64,000 nt of DNA from Chaetoceros tenuissimus (taxonomy: Eukaryota > Bacillariophyta > Thalassiosirophyceae > Chaetocerotales > Chaetocerotaceae). Each line of letters begins with the position of its first letter. The first letter of the stretch is position 1. This document shows, in pieces, positions 30,953 through 40,000 of this stretch. The DNA lies in the NCBI GenBank assembly GCA_021927905.1, contig BLLK01000038.1:1-64000 (forward strand), in the 5' to 3' direction. Under the pieces are notes generated by a model. That model saw only the letters and a program-made list of their open reading frames with translations, was not told the DNA's origin and did no database searches. The position numbers were made by a program, and so were the translations under genes.

Positions 30953-31964
30953 TATTTATTGTTTCTTTGTGATGTTACGCGTATAGTAAAGTTTGCCCTT
31001 TACGCAACAAACTTTTTCTCCTGAGTATAATATGTGCTTTTTCAGGATACTACTGGATTCTGTTGAAGGTGCAAATAGATTTGAATCTGTTCTAGTAATA
31101 GTAGTAGAAGAATCAAAATGGGGCAATCAATGTAATCGAAGATACACTACGCGCGAAGAAAAGTGACTAGCGTTGAAAAGTGACTAGCAGCCCTTTACGC
31201 GGGAAATCACACACAAACTGGAAAGAAGTCCCATTTTATATACACCTCAATTAGACCTCAACGTATCTCAACATACAAAAATTTCAAATAAACTACTGTT
31301 GCAGAAGTCTTGTAAATACATTCAAGAAGTATATTAGCCACTGGAACGGTCATCATAGCACGTTTATTACACTACTAACCCATATGGAAATAAACCTTTT
31401 TTTGTGGACTTTTCTACGTGAGTTTCTCGTACTTACACATACCAGAAAATACATTAATTCAGGCTTCTATAGTGCTCGTAATATAAAAAATTTGATCATT
31501 GTTCTCATGCAAAATATGTTTATATATACATATAGGAGATAGATGTGTTATGGATTTATGTTTCTAGAGATTTTTTTTCAAAAAATTACATGGTGATTCT
31601 CTCCAGTTTGACCATTGTCCGTTTGTGGTGTACTAGCTTCCACATAATAAAAGAAAAAAGTGATTAATCACTTTTCAACGCGCGTAGATACACGCTGATT
31701 GACTGACTGATGTTGTTGTGTGGTTGTCTGTTTGCTTCAATATCTTTGGACGTAAGGATGACGTATGAATGACGTCAGTAAATTTCAATACTATAGTCTT
31801 ACTATAGGTTCATGAACACTTGGTAAAAACTTCAACTTCGCTTCAAAAGAGACCCATGATTCCACATTGACCTTTGACCTTTGATGCATTCATTACTAAG
31901 AATTCTTCCATGGTTTGAGTAGAATCCCTACTCCAATCTCTAGTTTCCACCTCCTCAGCTGATC
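30953..31964. promoter_or_regulatory. 1-kb divergent intergenic region
   Basis: It separates BIO3-BIO1 (minus) from the AT-hook gene (plus) and contains both promoters. There is a loose inverted repeat: near 31145-31190 the pattern ACTACGCGCG with GTTGAAAAGTGA, and its reverse complement near 31660-31695. This could be a decayed inverted-repeat element of ~550 bp. GCGGGAAA (31199-31206) resembles an E2F site. No ORF or RNA gene is seen. Confidence 0.45.
31770..31777. promoter_or_regulatory. CRE-type palindrome TGACGTCA
   Basis: A perfect CRE palindrome about 190 bp upstream of the AT-hook ATG, with a further TGACGTA half-site about 12 bp before it. In diatoms, TGACGT and ACGTCA are the CO2/cAMP-responsive elements bound by bZIP factors (known from Phaeodactylum carbonic anhydrase promoters). 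Function here is inferred from sequence only. Confidence 0.35.
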
Positions 31965-32834
31965 ATGACGTCTCCTCCAATTTCGAAGCGAAGAAATGAA
32001 TTGGCGTTTGATGGATCACAATACACATACGACCAGTTGCAAGAACAAGCCCGACTGAATCGTGAAGCTTGCAATCGTATGGAGAAACTGAAAAAGGAAC
32101 GGATCAAAGATATTTCAAAACGCGTCATATATAGTAGTGGAGAGGAGATACCGTGTAGTAGTGAATCTGAAGAAGAAGTTCCTGTGGTATACAAAAAATA
32201 CAAGGATACTAGTAGTGAACACGATTCTTCATCGTCGGAAGAGGATCATGATGACGTCTATAAACCAGACAGTCAATTTCAGTCAGGAAAAGAAAATCAA
32301 ATCTATTTCAATGGTTTTCGATCGACGCGAAGAAGTAATCAAACTAGAAATAGGGGAAATGAAAATAAAGAAAAGACTTTAAGTGGTGAATTGGATTCAG
32401 GGTCAATGTTTGATTCACCACCTAGAAAAAGAAGTAAAGAGATGAAAGTTGGACAAAAGAGAGGTCGGGGAAGGCCTAAAAAGGAAAGTGTCGCTTTTGA
32501 AACAAAAACTAGCACTGGGAAGCAATACAGAGAGACTAGTAGTGAAAATGATTCGTCCGAAGATGATGATAGTCAGGATGAAACTTATTCTCCAAAGTTG
32601 CAATCCGAGAAAGAATCCAGTCATAAATCATATCATGGATTTCGAGTGACAAGATCGTCTCCAAGTAGATCTAGACTATATCGCGATTCTATTCTGCCAT
32701 GTAATGAAAAAAGTGGCAATAATGATCATCCTAAACCACGATCTAGTCGTATTTACAAAGATACAAGCAGTGAAGATGAGGAGTCGTCTAAAGAGGATAG
32801 TGACGATGACAGCTATGACGGAGATTCAGAGTAG
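31965..32834 (+). CDS. Acidic Ser-rich AT-hook protein with repeated TSSE motif
   Basis: 289 aa, single exon. Residues ~10-45 form a charged helical segment (YDQLQEQARLNREACNRMEKLKKER). One canonical AT-hook core, RGRGRPKK, sits near residue 170, so minor-groove binding to AT-rich DNA is likely. The motif (Y)K/R-D/E-T-SSE followed by acidic Ser-rich stretches occurs about three times, each a good casein kinase 2 target. FRSTRRS and FRVTRSS form a second repeated motif, so the protein looks built from three repeats of ~90 residues. It is probably nuclear and chromatin-associated. No enzyme domain or known family recognised. Confidence 0.6.
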   Translation: MTSPPISKRRNELAFDGSQYTYDQLQEQARLNREACNRMEKLKKERIKDISKRVIYSSGEEIPCSSESEEEVPVVYKKYKDTSSEHDSSSSEEDHDDVYKPDSQFQSGKENQIYFNGFRSTRRSNQTRNRGNENKEKTLSGELDSGSMFDSPPRKRSKEMKVGQKRGRGRPKKESVAFETKTSTGKQYRETSSENDSSEDDDSQDETYSPKLQSEKESSHKSYHGFRVTRSSPSRSRLYRDSILPCNEKSGNNDHPKPRSSRIYKDTSSEDEESSKEDSDDDSYDGDSE

Positions 32835-33162
32835 ATTGATTTCCAATTATATTCGGGATATATAATGAATTAGAGGTTACATAAATTTCAATTTCATGGG
32901 AGGAAAATCAAAGGCCAGGGAAAAGGGGGCATCATGAAGTAACTGGAAATAAAATGACTGTAATATATATTTATTGATTTCGCTTTCATGATGTTTAAAA
33001 TCATTTTCCAATCATGTAACTGGTGTGAAATCAAACAAAGATCTTTTGGTTTATGTGAAAAATTCCTGTAATAATGAAATCCAAAATCCAATATGACAAA
33101 TAATCTACAAATTCAAAGTGCAAAAGTACAAAAATACATGCAAAATCTAGTGCTTCTATTGA
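32835..33162. other. Convergent intergenic region
   Basis: About 330 bp of AT-rich 3' flank shared by the AT-hook gene and the DGD1-like gene. No ORF longer than a spurious frame and no repeat is seen. Confidence 0.5.
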
Positions 33163-35505
33163 TTATGATGAGATTTTTGATTTTGTATCATCTGTGAAAC
33201 TACCAGCGCTGCGTACTCGCATAAAGGTTGATTTAATCAAACTACTTTGTTTCCCACTTTTTGAATGGATCCATGCCATCCTTGAATCTGTTTTATCAAA
33301 CCCATCTTTTGATCTTGCCCTAGCTTCTCTTTTCGTTATGATTGAAGATTTGATCATACGATCAGTCGCAGCTTCCCATGTAAATATGTGTGCCTCTTCT
33401 TCTGTCAATGGCGATGGGTCATTGTCAAGAGCCCATTGTAACTTTTCCACACACTCTGAAATAGATTCATATGGAAGACAATTTGTAAACTGGAAAAAGA
33501 ACTCATTTGATACATGCTTCGGAATAACTACGAATTTACCCATTGCCAATGCTTCTGCTGTAGTTGTACAGAGAACTTCTGTTATAGAAGGGTTCAAGAA
33601 AACTTTACAGGGCATAGTACGAAGCTGCGCATGATCCTTGACTCCCAGGAATTTAGCTGGAATAGGAGTTCTTCTCAGTTCATATATTGTTTTTGGAGGA
33701 TCAAATCTATATGATCGTTGTGATTGTGAATCGCCATGAGCACTTTCGTCGAGTTCATCTTTGGTGAATGTCATGGCAAGTCCAGCCTTGATTGCAGAAT
33801 CTGCTAAATTTTTGACAGCATTTGTTGTTGCAATACCAGTACTGATTGATTTTTCAGAGACATCACTCAAAATTGATAGTGGATTCTTTTGTTTCGATGT
33901 TACAACTTCAGTTTCTGATATGTTAGATTCATCCTTCACAAACTCATTCGTCTCAACTATAGTTTCATTCGTGGAGGCTCCAGCATTGTCTGGAACAATG
34001 ACCTCGAAGCCAGCGTTGATTAAATTTTTTGCATCATTGTATGCTTTCGGTAATTTTTCTTCGACGCTTTTCGTTAGTTTCATCATTTGATTACGTATCG
34101 ATGTGGAAGTTGTAAGAACACGACGACTTCCTTCATTGGAGTCTATGTTTGTCTCTTCGTTTGAATCGGTACTACTAATGCTTTCAGTATCAGAAGGAGT
34201 CTTTGGGGGTTGCATTCTACCATGAAAAGCTCTTTTGATATCAAGTTCATCTGGCCCACCACCATATACATCGATCGAAAAATATTCTTTGTTCGGGTTC
34301 GCTTTTCGAAATGCCTCTTGAATTTTCAACATTTTATCGAATCCTTTCGCGAAAAGCAACTTTCCTATGAAGTATACAGGTGAACTCTCACCTTCGTCAG
34401 TGCTGGGAGACTCGGTATTATCTTTGTCGTCCCTTTGAAGAAAGTCTCCCCTCACTCCATGTACATTGCAAGTGACCTCTTTCCAACTTGCATATTTTGG
34501 AATAACCCCGCTAAGTCTAATCACTTTGTGACAGTAAGCTCTGACAACCATAGAACTTAAAGCCTTTAAAGCTGGTGCGGCAACAATTGTAGTACCAAGT
34601 CCATATTGCTTCATATATGCACTGTAGTTTGTATGTATGATACCAACAACAAACGTAAATTTGTGTGCCCAACCAAGCTCATGATCAAAATTCTTTTTGG
34701 AAACTTCATCATTTCCCTCAACAATCACAGCTACGCTTGGGTCACGATTTTCCAAACTTTCATCAGTCTCGCCTTTTTCTACAGTAATTTCTTCAGAAAG
34801 AGGCTGTGTTTTCTCTTGTGAATCATTTTGAAAATAATCTTGATTTGGAACACGCATCCAATTCAAATGTTCTGGTTCTTCAAGGACTGCTATATCTGCT
34901 TCTTCATTAGGTATCAAGGAGCAAATGTCAACTGTTGGGAATATCGATCCAAAGGCAGGCCAGTAAGCAGCATCATAAAACAAAATGTTTAGATGCTCCA
35001 TCTCTTCTTTCATATCACACATGTCACTGGCATATTCTTTGATCCAATCAATCTGCTGCTGTTGCCCTTCTTCTCCGCTTTTATTTATTCGCTCGCCATA
35101 AAGCCGTCTTCGATCAGCAGCAGATTCTAGCCATGGAATCACAAGTGAAACTTTTCCTGGTTTGATATCTTCACTTTTATACAAATGCAATCTGTTTCGG
35201 ATAAAATATAGAGATCTCAGAAAGGGATTGATGGCTGTGCCTGTTCTCCAGGGTAAGCCAGCAGTTGTAACAATCCATAAATGTCTACTTGGATCAGATA
35301 AATCTGAGAAAGGCATGGGGTCATCTAGACCTGGTTCTTCAATTTGTGCAGTGTTCATTTTCAATAGCCCCTTTATGATTTCAGTTGTGCCGCAATCAAA
35401 GTACGACGGTGTCACATGCGTTGAGGCTTTCATGTCTTCATTAGTAGTTCCACTGGTTTCTGTACCAACCAAATGCTTTTCTATTTCATCGCTATTTTTC
35501 ACCAT
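33163..35505 (-). CDS. DGD1: Digalactosyldiacylglycerol synthase (DGD1-like, GT4)
   Basis: 780 aa, single exon, ATG at 35503-35505. Residues ~73-300 match the DGD1 N-terminal half: IVTTAGLPWRTGTAINP, VSLVIPWLESAADRR, a SIFPTVDICSLIP segment, and ADIAVLEEPEHLNW. Then FVVGIIHTNY, RAYCHKVIRLS and CNVHGVRGDFL precede the donor-binding half (YFIGKLLFAKGFDKML, IDVYGGGPDELD, FLNPSITEVLCTTTAEALAMGKFVV). The enzyme transfers galactose from UDP-Gal to MGDG at the plastid envelope, making the thylakoid lipid DGDG. Between DELDIKRAFHGR (~425) and the RRTPIPAKFLG strand (~610) there is an ~180-residue Ser/Thr/Asp-rich insertion absent from the plant enzyme. A second acidic insertion lies near 235-270. No obvious N-terminal presequence, as for plant DGD1. 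Confidence 0.88.
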   Translation of the reverse strand: MVKNSDEIEKHLVGTETSGTTNEDMKASTHVTPSYFDCGTTEIIKGLLKMNTAQIEEPGLDDPMPFSDLSDPSRHLWIVTTAGLPWRTGTAINPFLRSLYFIRNRLHLYKSEDIKPGKVSLVIPWLESAADRRRLYGERINKSGEEGQQQQIDWIKEYASDMCDMKEEMEHLNILFYDAAYWPAFGSIFPTVDICSLIPNEEADIAVLEEPEHLNWMRVPNQDYFQNDSQEKTQPLSEEITVEKGETDESLENRDPSVAVIVEGNDEVSKKNFDHELGWAHKFTFVVGIIHTNYSAYMKQYGLGTTIVAAPALKALSSMVVRAYCHKVIRLSGVIPKYASWKEVTCNVHGVRGDFLQRDDKDNTESPSTDEGESSPVYFIGKLLFAKGFDKMLKIQEAFRKANPNKEYFSIDVYGGGPDELDIKRAFHGRMQPPKTPSDTESISSTDSNEETNIDSNEGSRRVLTTSTSIRNQMMKLTKSVEEKLPKAYNDAKNLINAGFEVIVPDNAGASTNETIVETNEFVKDESNISETEVVTSKQKNPLSILSDVSEKSISTGIATTNAVKNLADSAIKAGLAMTFTKDELDESAHGDSQSQRSYRFDPPKTIYELRRTPIPAKFLGVKDHAQLRTMPCKVFLNPSITEVLCTTTAEALAMGKFVVIPKHVSNEFFFQFTNCLPYESISECVEKLQWALDNDPSPLTEEEAHIFTWEAATDRMIKSSIITKREARARSKDGFDKTDSRMAWIHSKSGKQSSLIKSTFMRVRSAGSFTDDTKSKISS

Positions 35506-35866
35506 GGTTCAGAATGGAAATATTTGTAGTCTTTCTTTGTGTGAAAGTGTTAGTCACTGGTGAAGAAGTGCGCCTTAAGTGGAATAAGTGAGTGGTACAT
35601 GCTTGTTAGATGATGGATGAAGAAGAAAAACAAAACGCTCATTATTTTTCTGCGAACCATTCGTGGAGTCAAAAAGGCTGTATTTACTAATTTAACAAGC
35701 AAACTTGTACGAGTAGTTGTCCTCCTCCAAGCAAGACCGTCATTGGCGCGCGCTTTTTCCTTTTCCCCATGTGTCAACTTCTTGATCGATAGTAGAAGCC
35801 TCTCATGTTCCTCTCATTATGAATATATACTTATGAATTATAATCATAGTCAAAGAGACAGTTGAA
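35506..35866. promoter_or_regulatory. Divergent DGD1/sirtuin promoter
   Basis: 361 bp between divergent start codons, so the two genes must share or abut promoters. TTGGCGCGCG at 35743-35752 followed by a T-run resembles an E2F-type site. It is the most GC-rich point in an AT-rich stretch. Functional role is inferred. Confidence 0.4.
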
Positions 35867-36943
35867 ATGGTGATACCTATAGCAAAAAGACATAAGAAAG
35901 GCGATCGAAGAATGGAAGGAGAAGAAGACAAGGAAGAATCCACAGCACCCCTATTTTGGTGTAATGTCTGTAAAAAAGATTTACAAAGTAGAAAATGTTT
36001 CGAAGAACATGTTCAGGGGAGAAAACATTTGAAAAAAGCGTTTCATTTGGATCCAAAGGCTTTCAAAAGTAATGACAAAATCCGTTTCTCTTATATGCCT
36101 TATGTTGATGAGAGTATAATTTTTGAGAAACTAAATTCTTTGGCGTATCGAAATGTAGTAGTTCTGACTGGTGCTGGAGTCAGTACAGCTGCTGGGATTC
36201 CAGATTTTAGAAGTCCTGGTGGATTATTCGAAACCATAAGGGATAGATTTGGAGAAAAATTCCCTTTTGTTCATGATTGCCCAGAGATTCTTCTTTCTCG
36301 TTCTTTTGCAATGAAATTTCCTCAGACTTTTCAAAAGGAAGTCACGCCGATTCTAGAGCATATTGGAACTTCCTACAATGCTCAGCCAACTGATACTCAT
36401 AAATTTTGCAAATGGCTGGATGAAAAGGGAATATTGAGAAGAGTTTATACGCAAAATGTGGATGGACTGCATTTACATCCTAGTCTTGACATGGATTCAG
36501 AGAAAGTTGTAGAATGTCATGGATCTATGCGGGAGAATAATTTAGTTTTATATGGTGATGGGCTACCAAAGCGTTTCTACAAATGCTGCAACCAAGACTT
36601 TTCACAAGATAACAAAAACGGTCCTGTGGATTTATTGATTGTTTTTGGTACATCTCTTCAAGTTCTTCCATTCAAAGCTATTCCAAACTTAGCACCAAGA
36701 GGATGCACCAGAGTTTTGGTGAATCGAATAATTGCCGATTGTAATGATGCCTCTGGTAATCGAGATGAATATGGATCTCGTTTGAATGGTGCTGTGCGCG
36801 TAGGGGACAGACATATCACCACCAGAAATTTGTGGATGAATAGAGATGGTAATAAAAAATGGTCTCAATTACTTGTAGAATCCGATTGTGATGATTTTAT
36901 CAATAGATTTCTAGAAGCTGCAAAAATAACTTGGAATGACTGA
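35867..36943 (+). CDS. Sirtuin (SIR2 family) with N-terminal U1-type zinc finger, lacking the Cys4 zinc ribbon
   Basis: 358 aa, single exon. Residues ~26-55 (FWCNVCKKDLQSRKCFEEHVQGRKH) form a C2H2 U1-type finger, usually RNA- or protein-binding. The sirtuin core follows: GAGVSTAAGIPDFRSP (NAD-binding, ~101-117), TQNVDGLH (~195), the catalytic His in ECHGSM (~217), FGTSLQVLP (~258-266) and LVNR. It most resembles the SIRT1-3/Hst2 class, which deacylates lysines using NAD+. Between the catalytic His and the FGTSLQV strand, most sirtuins have two C-x2-C pairs binding structural zinc. Here the stretch goes straight from CHGSMRENN to LVLYGDGLPKRF and keeps only a KCC pair. The zinc ribbon therefore appears deleted while NAD and catalytic residues remain. 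Activity is uncertain. Confidence 0.85.
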   Translation: MVIPIAKRHKKGDRRMEGEEDKEESTAPLFWCNVCKKDLQSRKCFEEHVQGRKHLKKAFHLDPKAFKSNDKIRFSYMPYVDESIIFEKLNSLAYRNVVVLTGAGVSTAAGIPDFRSPGGLFETIRDRFGEKFPFVHDCPEILLSRSFAMKFPQTFQKEVTPILEHIGTSYNAQPTDTHKFCKWLDEKGILRRVYTQNVDGLHLHPSLDMDSEKVVECHGSMRENNLVLYGDGLPKRFYKCCNQDFSQDNKNGPVDLLIVFGTSLQVLPFKAIPNLAPRGCTRVLVNRIIADCNDASGNRDEYGSRLNGAVRVGDRHITTRNLWMNRDGNKKWSQLLVESDCDDFINRFLEAAKITWND

Positions 36944-36980
36944 GAAAAGAAAAGAATTTATTACTGCTACTACTGCAAGA

Positions 36981-37002
36981 ATTTTTGAAATTTTTCAAAA
37001 AT
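36981..37002. terminator. AT-rich stem-loop between sirtuin and dynein genes
   Basis: A perfect 9-bp stem (ATTTTTGAA paired with TTCAAAAAT) with a 4-base loop in the 81-bp gap between the sirtuin stop and the dynein start. It may mark the 3' end of the sirtuin transcript; eukaryotic relevance is uncertain. Confidence 0.3.
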
Positions 37003-37024
37003 AATGGTTTGTGAATGAGTCACA

Positions 37025-40000
37025 ATGTCACACTTCCACAAAATCCAAAAGCCAAAGAGTTTTTTCAGTGGGTCTCCTTTCTTTGCGACCGGGGCAGAAT
37101 TGAAACAACTGTTTGTTTTCATGGCTCTAACAACACGACATCGATGGTGTATTGAGCAAATCAAACAGTGCTTTCATAATGAAGGTGTGGATGATTCTGC
37201 AATTCATGGATTCATTCGAAAGCCTAATGTTCTAAATAAATTCAATGCTTTGTTTTCGGGTGAAGGAAAGAATGTTGTCTTTATACACTACCAAAAGCCT
37301 ACTACGAATGGAGAGGTAAGACAAAATAAGAAAGAAATAAACCTTCTTCGATTAATGTTTTTAATTATCAATACAATTGTTGCACTGTAGGCTAGGAGCA
37401 AAAAGGGTTTGAATGCCAGTCCGGAATTTATTTTGAGTCATGGTGATAGTGTTCCGTTCACAGCAAAGGTAAGCAAACTGGCTTGTTTCTTACAATACGA
37501 ATTGAATGAATCAGTAACTCATCGATTGAATGTAGTGCTGCTATTTTGTGAGAGGTGAAGAATCTGTAGATCCAAGTATTGAAAATGATGCTTCACTTCT
37601 CTATGGTGAGATAGCATCATCTCCTCTCAAAACGATTAAAACAATGCTCGGAAGTCAATTCAATTCCTTGCTTTCCAATTCCAATGAATGGGGGAGCACA
37701 AGTCAAGAACAAAAATGCGACTTTCAATCAGAAATGATTCATTTTTCAAAGAATCTTTCTTCTGCTCTGGAAGGCCTTGCTTCGGGGATTGACTTGGGAA
37801 GCAGTAAACCTCTCTTCGATTCTACGAATGCAAATCAAATTGATCTGTCTCCAGAGATTGTGGCGAAAATGGAGCAAACTCTTCATGATTGGTGTGACAC
37901 GATTGAATCTTATCTCGAAGTGCCAATCCAAGATGTAGGATCGTCAATGAAGACGAAAAACAAAGTTGGGAACAAGGTAGATGTTGGTCCCAAGGGAGAA
38001 TTGACTTATTGGCGCACAAAAATGCAACGTTTGAATTCCATCTCGGAACAACTTCAATCTGATCAATGTCGATTTGTCGTGAGTATTCTCTCCAATGACT
38101 CAAAAGCATCTGGACTAAGAGCCACCAGCAAGATACCAGCACTTTTGAAACGTTGGAAACAAATTGATATTGATGTAACTGAGGCTGCAAACGAAGCTAA
38201 GGATAACATCAAATATTTGTCATCTCTGCAGAGATTTGTGGGACAGCTCTATGATGGAACCATTAAGGGCATGATAGAATCCATTCCTGCAGTGATCAAT
38301 TCTGTCAAGATGATACACACTATCGCTCGATACTACAACACAACAGATACTTTGACCAAACTATTCACAAAGATCACTGATCAGATTATTGAGAATTGTA
38401 TCGTCAATATTTCAAAGAGTGGGTCTAAAAGAAATGTTCCAATGTGGGAGAAGGATATCGATGAAACCATTAAAGAGTTGGACGCGTGTCTGAAGCTCAA
38501 CTCTTTGTACCAAGAGCAGTATCTCCTAACCAAAAGAAAGCTGGCACAAATGAGGGGTGGAAAGCAGTTTGAATGCAACGAAATGGAAATATTTGGCAAG
38601 ATTGATTTGTTTTGTCGACGTGTAGTGAAATTGATTGATCTATTCAATACTATCAAACAATTTAGTTCCTTGACATCAAATTTGCTAGAGGGTATGGAGC
38701 CACTGCTTGAGAGGTTCCATGAAATTCAATCTGAGTTCCGTGCTCGGAATCATGATTTGCTAGATTACCACAACAACAAATTTGATAGGGACTATGTGGA
38801 ATTTAATGTCCATATCACCAATCTGGAAGGACGCCTTCAGCATTTCATCAATAGCTCGTTCGAGAGAAGTTCATCAATTCACCATTCGTTGGATCTGCTC
38901 AAGAAATTCAAGGCAATTATTCACCGAGATACTCTCAAGACAGACCTGGATTCAAAGATGAATGTTATTTTTCAAAACTATGGCATCGAGTTGGAACAAG
39001 TTCAACAACTCTACGAAAAGCAAAAGCATGATCCTCCTATTGCAAGAAACTTACCACCAGTTGCAGGAAATATCGCTTGGTCCCGTCATCTTCTAAATCG
39101 AATTGAAGAGCCTATGAAGCAATTTGAGAAGCACAGTGGAGTAATGGGCACAAAAGATGCAAGACGGATCATCAAAACGTACAACAAGGTCGCCAAGACT
39201 CTCATTGAATTCGAATTTCTGTGGTACAAGGCATGGATTCAGTCCATTGATCAAGCAAAAGTTGGATTGCAAGCTACTCTGGTAATTCGTCATCCTGACG
39301 ATGATAAATTGTATGTCAACTTTGACCTAGAGATTCTACAATTGATCAGAGAAGCGAAAGTTCTCGGTCGCATGGGAATTGATGTACCCGAAAATGCCAA
39401 GATCGTATTATTTCAAGAAGAAAAGTTTAAGAAATTTAATGCAGAACTACAATGGCTGTTGTCAGAATACGATAGCATCATCGCAGATGTCATCCCGGTC
39501 ACTGCAGTCATTTTGGTGAGTATTTTTGTTGGAGAAGCGTTCTAACCTCACTCAAATCATTATATTTCTCTCATCATTGCAACTTTAAACAGAAACCACA
39601 TTTCAATGATATCGAGTACAAGATGCGCCCTGGGATGGTAACTTTAACTTGGACATCTATGAATATAGACAGTTATATTTCCACTGTGAAGAATGGACTA
39701 GCAGATCTAAGAGAATTAGTTGGAAGTATCAATGATATCATTGAGAATAGAATTGAAAAGAATTTGAGAGAAGTCTCCAAGACTCTTCTTCTAGACCTTC
39801 CGGACGATGTCTCTTTTACTGTGGCTGATTTTGTTCAAATGCAACAAAACTTTATTTCAAAGAAGGCAGTTGAGCTCCAAGGGAAGAATAAAGGTATCGA
39901 GAATGCAGTGCACGATTTAATCTTCAAGATTTGTGCCTTTCACATTGAACCCCATCTTGACCAAGTTTTGGAGCGTGATATTGAGAAGCTTCGGGAACAT

